Positions 57,508 to 64,000 of a DNA stretch of 64,000 bases are shown in pieces. The notes beneath the pieces are model-generated. The model saw only the letters and a list, made by a program, of their open reading frames with translations. It was not told the DNA's origin and searched no databases. The position numbers and the translations under genes are program-made. The stretch is from NCBI GenBank assembly GCA_018401735.1, contig JAGYKI010000009.1, positions 1-64,000 on the forward strand, read 5' to 3'. This stretch comes from Schleiferiaceae bacterium. Its GTDB lineage: Bacteria; Bacteroidota; Bacteroidia; Flavobacteriales; Schleiferiaceae. How positions within the stretch are numbered: position 1 is the first letter of the stretch; each line of letters begins with the position of its first letter.

Positions 57508-58485
57508 TCAATTAATCCGTCCCGGCCGAAAGTTATATTCACTTGTATCGAGGTTAAGAGGAATTTTGGGTATTACGCCCATCTCAATATCCTCTCCGGT
57601 GGCTAAAAAAGAACGAGTACTGGAGAAACGATAATTCCAACCATTAGGCAGTTCATAATCCACGGGCAGGCCGCCACCGCCGCCAGTGGTGTCACCTAGT
57701 TGAATAATGTGGGCTTGCGATTTAAGTAAAGCTGCAAAAGTGTTAGTAGCTGAATAGCAACTGCGATTGGTTAATAAAATGGTATTATTTGTAAAATTGG
57801 GTCGACTGCTGGGTGACAAGCTATATTGCAGATTATTGCCAAAATCTTGAGGATCGGGACCTATTTTCTCATCGCTTAGCAGTACGATTCCTTCGGTTTT
57901 GATCAGACGTTGAGCCAAGCTAAAAGCATTATTTAAACTCCCGCCACCATTGTCGCGCACATCTACAATAAGGCCTTTGGCGTCTTTAAAATAGTTGAAA
58001 ATATAGTCGAGCTGTTCGGTGCTAAAATTGCTGCTAAAGCTGCCGTAATAGAGATAGGCGATGCTATCCTGTAAATAGGTATAGCGGATACCTCCGGCTA
58101 TTTTATGGTCGCGGCCTAGATAGTTTCTTTCGAGAACTTCCCAGTTGAAATTTTGCGGCGACCCTAAATACCATTCCCAGTTACGAGTAATATTAAAAGG
58201 GGCAAATAAATTAACATGGCCATCGCGTAAAGCGAAAAGTAAACTGTCTATTGCGCTAAACAATTCCTCGTCGCTACTTGCCAAACTTAAGGGCGCCCGG
58301 TAAATGGTACCCAGAGAGTCCCAGTTGATATTCTTTTCTTGAAAATAGGCGTAGCGGTCATTAAGTCTTTGCCAAAGTTCGTCGTAGTTTGTTAATGGAT
58401 CATTTTCGGGCTCATCGCGCATTAATACCTTTTCACAAGAACCTAAAAAGAGAGCCAAAAGTAGAAGGGAGATTAGCTTCCTCAT
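57508..58485 (-). CDS. S41-family peptidase lipoprotein
   Basis: A 325-residue predicted lipoprotein with a lipobox GSC (C17). The C-terminal-processing-protease-like (tail-specific) fold is suggested by DVRDNGGGSLNNAFSLA and by the nucleophile-bearing TNRSCYSATNTFAALL, with GGGGLPVDYELPNGW near the end. There is no recognisable PDZ domain. It is the last gene of an envelope cluster; its start overlaps the stop of the outer-membrane protein gene by 4 nt. Confidence 0.82.
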   Translation of the reverse strand: MRKLISLLLLALFLGSCEKVLMRDEPENDPLTNYDELWQRLNDRYAYFQEKNINWDSLGTIYRAPLSLASSDEELFSAIDSLLFALRDGHVNLFAPFNITRNWEWYLGSPQNFNWEVLERNYLGRDHKIAGGIRYTYLQDSIAYLYYGSFSSNFSTEQLDYIFNYFKDAKGLIVDVRDNGGGSLNNAFSLAQRLIKTEGIVLLSDEKIGPDPQDFGNNLQYSLSPSSRPNFTNNTILLTNRSCYSATNTFAALLKSQAHIIQLGDTTGGGGGLPVDYELPNGWNYRFSSTRSFLATGEDIEMGVIPKIPLNLDTSEYNFRPGRIN

Positions 58486-59255
58486 AACTTAAATAGTAGG
58501 TGAAACATGAGGTAGTGTTGGGCTTGCGCGAGATAATTAAGCCCATTATACTCCGCGTAGTTCCAATGGTAGGAGAGTCGTACTTGATTACCATTTTTTA
58601 ATGGGTAAACCAAATTATGGCGAAACTCGAAATGCCAAAAGTCGCCGATAAAACTGTGCTTACTTAAGCCAGCTTTATCATTAAAAAATTGGCGGTTATA
58701 GCCCGGCATAATCAAGTAAGAGGCGAGGGGAAAGTTAAATTCGGTTTGCCAAGCAAAGGGGAGTTTAACATTCCAAATTTTTAGCTGTGGCTGATATTGC
58801 CAAGAAGTACTAAGCCCATAACTAATAAAATTGCTAAAACTTAAAGAACTGTTGCTGTAAAGATTATGTTGACGAAAACCGATGAGATTAGCGGAGCAGA
58901 GCCCTAAAAATAAAGCTTGCTTTTCACTATTTACAAGGCGGTAACGCAGATTATAATTAATGGAGCCACTAATAGTAGTGGTTTGGTTGCTCACATCATT
59001 AAGGGCAGCAGGGCTTTGCCAGCCAATAGCGATATGGCCATCAAAATTGTTTTGCCAAGCGCCATGCTGACTGTGCCAGCCAAGCGCTGCCGCACCTGAG
59101 TAGCCGCGATAATGCAAGGGGGAAACAAGATCGTCTTTGAAATTTTCCATCTGACCACCGAGGCCAAAAAGAATAAACTCACCCTCGAAAAGACTTTGTG
59201 CTTGCAAATGGGCGCAAAAAAAAGCTAGTAGGGCTAAGAGGCTAAGCTTTTTCAT
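58482..59255 (-). CDS. Outer-membrane barrel protein, unknown
   Basis: A 257-residue protein with a signal peptide (cut near LQAQ) followed by amphipathic strands rich in aromatic residues, ending in MFHLLFKL. It should be an outer-membrane beta-barrel. No enzyme motif is seen; lipid A deacylase-like folding is conceivable but not shown. It overlaps the S41 gene by 4 nt and the DUF2141 gene by 4 nt, so the three are translated together. Confidence 0.7.
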   Translation of the reverse strand: MKKLSLLALLAFFCAHLQAQSLFEGEFILFGLGGQMENFKDDLVSPLHYRGYSGAAALGWHSQHGAWQNNFDGHIAIGWQSPAALNDVSNQTTTISGSINYNLRYRLVNSEKQALFLGLCSANLIGFRQHNLYSNSSLSFSNFISYGLSTSWQYQPQLKIWNVKLPFAWQTEFNFPLASYLIMPGYNRQFFNDKAGLSKHSFIGDFWHFEFRHNLVYPLKNGNQVRLSYHWNYAEYNGLNYLAQAQHYLMFHLLFKL

Positions 59256-59668
59256 TGGAGGCGGATGCTTATCTTATTGTTTTTTGAAAGGTCAACTAAC
59301 TGATCTTCCAATTCGGGCGGGCCAAACATGCCGCGCACATTGTTGCTGAAGCCATATTTTTCAGTGGGAATACCGGTGAAAGCTTTATCTATTTTTTTAT
59401 TATTGTTTTCATCGTGAAAGGCGGCAATGGCGTAAGAACCTGGCTTAAGATTTACCTTAACTTCTAAGGGTGAGGCATCTGCCGCAAGGCTTAAACGCTG
59501 GATGATTTCGCCTTCACCGTTTTGGATACGAATCATAATATTTCCACGGCTGGAGGTGGTGCCGATAAATTTAAGAGTCAAGGGGCTTGTTTCACTTTGG
59601 GCCGAGAGAGAGAAAGACAGGAATAAAAAAAAGAGATTGAAAAAGAGGCTTGTTTTGAGCACGGACAA
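59252..59668 (-). CDS. DUF2141 domain protein, exported
   Basis: A 138-residue secreted protein with a signal peptide (cut near LSAQ). The body matches DUF2141, a small beta-sandwich, with MIRIQNGEGEIIQ, KPGSYAIAAFHDENNNKKID and GIPTEKYGFSNN. Role unknown. It is part of the envelope cluster, 4 nt after the CHU_C protein gene and overlapping the barrel gene. Confidence 0.85.
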   Translation of the reverse strand: MSVLKTSLFFNLFFLFLSFSLSAQSETSPLTLKFIGTTSSRGNIMIRIQNGEGEIIQRLSLAADASPLEVKVNLKPGSYAIAAFHDENNNKKIDKAFTGIPTEKYGFSNNVRGMFGPPELEDQLVDLSKNNKISIRLQ

Positions 59669-59672
59669 AATT

Positions 59673-60083
59673 TTATCGAATCAAAACTACGCTTCCCTGC
59701 TTGTTGATTTTTTCGGAACGGGTACTATTGCTACGGTTGGTGTAGCTGTATAATTCGGCCGAAATTTTATAGAGGTAGAGACCTTGCTGTAAATAGTTTG
59801 AATCGAATTGACCATCCCAGGCTTTGCTAGGGTCTAACTCTTTACTTTCGTAAACCATTTGTCCCCAGCGATCGAAAATCTGGATTTCGAAATTTAGTAC
59901 CTCACAGTCCTCGCTAACACTTAAAACGAAACGGTCGTTGATATTATCACCGTTAGGGGTAAAGGCATTGGGAATGTACAAAGGACAGATACCGGCATTT
60001 CTTGCGCTATTAGGCGCTTGTGCTTGGCCTTGAAAAAGGGCGACAAGTATTAAAATGGCGGTATAAAAACTTCTGTTATTCAT
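59673..60083 (-). CDS. Stand-alone gliding-motility C-terminal (CHU_C) domain protein
   Basis: A 136-residue protein made of a signal peptide (cut near AQAQ) and almost only a CHU_C domain: IPNAFTPNGDNINDRF, FEIQIFDRWGQMVYES, GLYLYKISAELY. In other proteins this domain is a type B signal for type IX secretion at the end of a large adhesin. Here there is no passenger, which is unusual. It is preceded by the NHL lipoprotein gene with about 90 nt between. It could be a minimal secreted protein or a relic of a larger adhesin. Confidence 0.82.
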   Translation of the reverse strand: MNNRSFYTAILILVALFQGQAQAPNSARNAGICPLYIPNAFTPNGDNINDRFVLSVSEDCEVLNFEIQIFDRWGQMVYESKELDPSKAWDGQFDSNYLQQGLYLYKISAELYSYTNRSNSTRSEKINKQGSVVLIR

Positions 60084-60174
60084 TGAATCACTTCAAATGT
60101 ACTTTTTTCTTTTTGATCTCAAATCAAATTTGAGTGCTTAAAGGGCTATAATGTTTTAAGGAAGCGATTTATGA

Positions 60175-61437
60175 TTAATCGAAATCGAGGGTTAATTTAA
60201 AGCGTAAAATTCGACCGTTTCCGGCATCGGCTACATAAACGACTTGGTTGTTGTAAGCCACCGCCATGGGTTCTTTAAAATTACTTATTCCACTGCCGGT
60301 TCCGCCAAAGCTAGCTTTAATGTAGCGGTCAATTCCAGCGGCGGCGGGAGGTTTAATTCCTTCAAAACCGGTGAAGGAAAACTGATACAGAGAGTCGGTT
60401 TCACTGTCTACCACAAATAAGAATTGGGTCCCATCTCCCGCAAGGGTAATATCGCTGGGCCGACGAAATTTGAAAGGTGAATTAATAAAACCATCGGCCT
60501 GAGAGGTATCGCTAGAGGCTAAAATTCGAGGACGATATTCCGCGCCAAATTCGCCTTCGAGGAATTCGATGTATTGCACCTTTAGAGCATTATTTTCATC
60601 GATGGAAGTGTATAAAAAGTCGCTACTGGCCTGTGCCCCAAATTGTGGAGGCTGAGTGAGAGAAGTAATGCCAACAGGGAAAGAAAAGAAGTCGTTGAAA
60701 AAGCCTGAGGAGGTTTGCACTGAGATGGGGGAAATTAAAACGTCTTCATTATTGAAGTACAAAACGGCATCATTCGGACCCAAGGGGCCAGAGGAAATCT
60801 CAGGGCTATTAGGGTCGGGATCGGGGTTGCGAATGTACTGGCGAGTAACGTAATAACGATTGTTTTGATCAGGATTAGAATTGCTGCCGATAACGGCTAT
60901 TTTATTAAACTTCACGAAATCTACTGTTCTGCGTAAGGGGTTACTTTGGGTAAAGTAAAAAGGGTGAATAATGCGCTTTACAATGCGGGCATTACTTAAA
61001 TCGTAGCCACCGGCGCCGCCCACCATGCGCAATCGATAAATGGTAGAAAAGGTCAGAGTGGTATCGCCATTTGCGTAACTATAAAGAGAGTCGTAAGTGC
61101 CAACCACGAGTAAATCAAAGCGACGATCTTGGGCCACGGAACTTGCGCCGGGAATGAATTTCCGACCTACAATGTTTCCAGCTTCATCCATGGCAATAAC
61201 TTCTTCGCTACCTTCATCTACCACATACATTAACTGATCGAAGCCGGTACAAATGTCTACTGGTTTTACGAAATTGCTAAGTATCGGTAAAATGGGAACA
61301 TAGGCGATATCTCGTATACTATTGTCTGGTGGTATGTCGATAAATCCTAAATCGGTTTTTTTGCCTAAATAATCTTCGCAGGCGCTGAGGCTAAGCAAGG
61401 CAATAAGAAGGGCGCTAAGGGGAAGTATATTTTTCAT
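60175..61437 (-). CDS. NHL-repeat-type lipoprotein
   Basis: A 420-residue predicted lipoprotein, lipobox LSAC with C20. The body contains beta-propeller-like repeats: PVDICTGFDQLMYVVDEGSEEV, PSDITLAGDGTQFLFVVDSETDS and EPMAVAYNNQVVYVADAGNGRI. These look like NHL-type blades. It is probably anchored in the outer membrane and might bind partners of the neighbouring TonB receptor and PorV-like barrel, with which it is co-transcribed (1 nt from the PorV-like gene). Function not known. Confidence 0.78.
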   Translation of the reverse strand: MKNILPLSALLIALLSLSACEDYLGKKTDLGFIDIPPDNSIRDIAYVPILPILSNFVKPVDICTGFDQLMYVVDEGSEEVIAMDEAGNIVGRKFIPGASSVAQDRRFDLLVVGTYDSLYSYANGDTTLTFSTIYRLRMVGGAGGYDLSNARIVKRIIHPFYFTQSNPLRRTVDFVKFNKIAVIGSNSNPDQNNRYYVTRQYIRNPDPDPNSPEISSGPLGPNDAVLYFNNEDVLISPISVQTSSGFFNDFFSFPVGITSLTQPPQFGAQASSDFLYTSIDENNALKVQYIEFLEGEFGAEYRPRILASSDTSQADGFINSPFKFRRPSDITLAGDGTQFLFVVDSETDSLYQFSFTGFEGIKPPAAAGIDRYIKASFGGTGSGISNFKEPMAVAYNNQVVYVADAGNGRILRFKLTLDFD

Positions 61438-61438
61438 C

Positions 61439-62452
61439 TTAACGATCTATGGTATTTAATATTTGTACTCGTAAGCCGATAGAGTGTTGCAATCCGATAA
61501 AATTGGTAGGGTTGGCAGCATAATCTACATAAAGCGGATGGTTACCTAAGCGGGTTTTAAGGCCGAAGCCAAAAGTGGGATAATCTCGATCGCGCACACT
61601 TAAACGGTAACCGCCTCTAATAAAGAGGTGATCTAAATATTGGTACTCTAAGCCAAAGCTATAGTTTTCGGCATTATCGTTCGGGTGATTAAGTTGTGCA
61701 GCCGCTAAAATGCTGTGATTTTTCACTTCCCAAGCTTTAATGCTTAAGCCTAATTTAAATATAGTAGGAACGGAATTCGACTCGAGGCCGATGCCGGTAT
61801 TGCGATTGAAGGTAGTAGGAATATCACTATCGCTGCCTAGCGCAGAGTTTCCGCCAAAATTTTGCACCATAACGGCAAATTTTAAATCGCGAAAATCGGT
61901 TTTGTATAAAAAGGCGAGGTCTACAGTAGCATTGCTGTTGTGAAATCCTGCTACCCCTTCGTAAATATATTTAACGGTAACTGCGGCGGTAAAGAGGCTG
62001 GAAAGCTGGCGTGCATAAGTTGCTCCCACCGCAATATTAGAAACGCTAATTTGGCGGCCAGTACCCATGGGCATGAATTCGGTGCGCTCTTCCATTTCGC
62101 CACTATTTAGGCTATTAATGCTAAAGCTTAAAACGCTGCTTTTATCTTTTAAAGGGTAATTGGCACTCAGAAAAGACTGGTTTACTCCGCCACCTAAAAA
62201 AAGGTGACTAAGGCCATAGCTCGTGTTTTCTAAATCGGTTAAGGCCGCAGGATTGTTAATCACGCTGTACGCATCTCCCGTGAGGGCGATACTGCTGCCA
62301 CCTAAGGCTGATGAGCGTGGACTAAGGTCGTTTTTTAAGAAGCTCAAGGCCGATAAACCAGCACGTTCACCCCCGTAATTGGGAAGAACTTGTGCGGTAA
62401 GACTAGCTTGCACGACCACGAGAGTACTGATGAGGTAAAGTATTTTTTTCAT
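61439..62452 (-). CDS. PorV/PorQ-family outer-membrane barrel protein
   Basis: A 337-residue protein with a signal peptide (cut near LTAQ) and a beta-barrel that matches the PorV/PorQ-type (UPF0164-like) family. Typical features are ALGGSSIALTGDAYSVINNPAAL near the start, and ends with a strand. PorV shuttles cargo for type IX secretion; this member may be a distinct paralogue paired with a TonB receptor, since it lies 2 nt after its stop. Assignment as true PorV is not certain. Confidence 0.8.
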   Translation of the reverse strand: MKKILYLISTLVVVQASLTAQVLPNYGGERAGLSALSFLKNDLSPRSSALGGSSIALTGDAYSVINNPAALTDLENTSYGLSHLFLGGGVNQSFLSANYPLKDKSSVLSFSINSLNSGEMEERTEFMPMGTGRQISVSNIAVGATYARQLSSLFTAAVTVKYIYEGVAGFHNSNATVDLAFLYKTDFRDLKFAVMVQNFGGNSALGSDSDIPTTFNRNTGIGLESNSVPTIFKLGLSIKAWEVKNHSILAAAQLNHPNDNAENYSFGLEYQYLDHLFIRGGYRLSVRDRDYPTFGFGLKTRLGNHPLYVDYAANPTNFIGLQHSIGLRVQILNTIDR

Positions 62453-62454
62453 CT

Positions 62455-64000
62455 CTAAAAGCGAAATTCTAGTCCGTATAATATTTGACGAGGAGCCAAG
62501 TAGCGCGCGGGGTTTCTTGGATCTACCCCAGCTTCTTGCGGTCCATTGTAGCGCGGATCACGCCAAGTTATGGGTACATCATCGCCAAATTCGTAGGCGC
62601 GGCCGGTAACGGGGTTTATAATTTGCGAATTCTTGGCATTGGTAAGGTTCCTAATTTCCATACTGATGGAAACCCCTTTTCCGTTTTTCAGACCAAGGGG
62701 TAGGTTATAACTCAGTTTGAGGTCGAAATTATTCCAAGGAGTGGCTTTTTCCTGTAAATACTGATCTACAATTTCCTCATAAATCGGACGTCCTAATTCG
62801 TTCGTGCTGATTAAGCGTTGCGGCGTATAGCGAAAACCGGAGGTAAATTGATAGGATAAGAAGGCGCTAAAACCAGTAAAGTCTACTCCGAAAATAGGTA
62901 GGGTTGAATCTGGAGCGAAAATAATACCGAGGTTGATATTCCAAGGACGGTCGAAGGCGAGGAACTGCTCACTGGTAAGGCTAACCTGGCCATTTTGCTC
63001 AATCTGCAAAGCTGATTCACGAGCAGAGTTAGATTTACCGCGCGCCACCTGATAGGCCACATTGGAGAAGGTGGTTAAATAGCGCGCGATACGCATGTTA
63101 AGGCCAAGTTCTACGCCGTAAATATTTGCGTAATCCTGATTAATATAGAAGTTTTTCGTAGTTGGGCGTCCCGTTTGATCGGTAACAATTACGCGGCGTG
63201 AAACGATATAGTCGAAACGGTTATTGTTAAAGGCGGTAACGGTTAAACCGATATCGCGCGTAATTTTAGATTTTAAACCAATCTCATAGCTAACATTTAC
63301 TTCTGGGTCGAGATCAGGATTACCGAGGCTCGATAGGAAGGAGCGATCTTGATAGGTGGGGTCTAAACCGGCGTAAACAAAACGTGGATGCGGTAAGCGC
63401 ATGCTATGGCCGTAGTTGAAATACAATACATTATTTTCGGTAACGGGGAAGCTAACATTTATTTTGGGCAGCAAGCGCGCTTTCCAACGTAAGCCGAAAA
63501 TTTCGGTGGTTTTATCTAAATAATCAGCGCGAACTTGGTCAATAACAGGAGCGGTAGGATCGGCCACAGCATCGTCGGTAAAGTTACCAGGCGCCCAAAA
63601 ATTCATTCGTAAACCTAAAGTGGCGATAATACCCTTATAGGAGATGCGATTTTGAACAAAAATGGCACTTTCAATGGGATTTACTTTCCAAATATCATTA
63701 CTCGAGCCGATGCTTACCGACTGTGTAGTAGTGCTGTCGTTTATGCGAATGGGAGCACCCACCCAAGGACGAGTAACATCCACCCATTGATATTCGGTAA
63801 AGGTATTTTGAATACCAAAACTTAGCTCATTGCTTTGATTGGGAATGTAAGTAGCCTTCGCATTAAAGGTGTATTCTTCGGCATAGTGATCGTGCCAAGT
63901 GGAGCTGATGCCACCATTATTAACCAAACCATCTCCCACTGAAACATAGTAAATGCCGCGAGGGTCGTTGGGGTTAAAAATATCGATGGGATAGGAAACA
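62455..64000 (-). CDS. TonB-dependent receptor (5' part outside window)
   Basis: A partial outer-membrane receptor: the frame stays open to the window edge at 64000, beyond the GTG at 63939 that could be taken for a start. What is visible is the barrel, for example DIFNPNDPRGIYY at the edge, MEIRNLTNAKNSQIINPVTGRAYEFGDD, ending in LYGLEFRF with the terminal aromatic residue. The signal, regulatory and plug domains must lie outside. Substrate cannot be judged. First gene of the envelope cluster. Confidence 0.9.
   Translation of the reverse strand, partial: VSYPIDIFNPNDPRGIYYVSVGDGLVNNGGISSTWHDHYAEEYTFNAKATYIPNQSNELSFGIQNTFTEYQWVDVTRPWVGAPIRINDSTTTQSVSIGSSNDIWKVNPIESAIFVQNRISYKGIIATLGLRMNFWAPGNFTDDAVADPTAPVIDQVRADYLDKTTEIFGLRWKARLLPKINVSFPVTENNVLYFNYGHSMRLPHPRFVYAGLDPTYQDRSFLSSLGNPDLDPEVNVSYEIGLKSKITRDIGLTVTAFNNNRFDYIVSRRVIVTDQTGRPTTKNFYINQDYANIYGVELGLNMRIARYLTTFSNVAYQVARGKSNSARESALQIEQNGQVSLTSEQFLAFDRPWNINLGIIFAPDSTLPIFGVDFTGFSAFLSYQFTSGFRYTPQRLISTNELGRPIYEEIVDQYLQEKATPWNNFDLKLSYNLPLGLKNGKGVSISMEIRNLTNAKNSQIINPVTGRAYEFGDDVPITWRDPRYNGPQEAGVDPRNPARYLAPRQILYGLEFRF

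Noticed and set aside
1..64000. CRISPR array, rRNA operon, prophage or conjugative element
   Set aside because: No regularly spaced repeats, rRNA sequence, phage structural genes or transfer genes are visible in the window.

Overview
This is a chromosomal segment from a Bacteroidota bacterium, most likely a marine Flavobacteriia-type organism (inference). The sequence shows C-terminal sorting domains of the type IX secretion system, gliding-motility-type (CHU_C) C-termini, TonB receptors with a carboxypeptidase-regulatory N-domain, a DUF5686 protein, a PorV-like barrel, and -7 promoter boxes of the TAnnTTTG type. Genes are dense, with weak ribosome binding sites.

Layout. 0.7-3.0 kb (minus): an ExbB/ExbD energy-transduction operon with an extra small membrane protein. 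3.16 kb: tRNA-Ser(GGA) with its terminator. 3.2-19.2 kb is the accessory part. It is rich in repeats and broken genes, and a 52-nt copy of the tRNA-Ser 3' end recurs at 14.13 kb, so about 10.9 kb lies between two tRNA-end copies. Inside are a LytS/LytTR-type kinase-regulator pair with a candidate direct-repeat operator, a pectinacetylesterase-like lipoprotein, a type IX-secreted esterase, a chimeric TonB-receptor pseudogene, a frameshifted sorting-domain gene and a large CHU_C surface protein. Next comes an arsenic operon (arsR, DUF6428, two thioredoxin-type ArsC paralogues of which one has a signal peptide, and ACR3), then a decayed IS110-family transposase.

19.4-57.5 kb is mostly core metabolism and housekeeping: asparaginase and TatD; the 2-oxoglutarate dehydrogenase E1/E2 pair; a prenyl synthase, an RfbA-type nucleotidyltransferase and an MMPL/RND membrane protein; DUF5686; tyrosine catabolism (hppD, hmgA); TrhO; leuS; a tryptophan 2,3-dioxygenase-like protein; an M23 peptidase; an SDR; recJ; fused DAHP synthase/chorismate mutase; a universal stress protein; malic enzyme; hflX; pgi; a desaturase; Nfu; and a gamma carbonic anhydrase-like protein.

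57.5-64 kb (minus) is a cell-envelope cluster: a TonB receptor (cut by the window edge), a PorV-like barrel, an NHL-type lipoprotein, a stand-alone CHU_C domain protein, a DUF2141 protein, an outer-membrane barrel and an S41 peptidase lipoprotein.

The most interesting points are the exported ArsC paralogue with its complete redox-cysteine set, the direct repeats spaced for LytTR binding, the tRNA-end duplication around the accessory block, and a dispersed hairpin-GAACTCA element.
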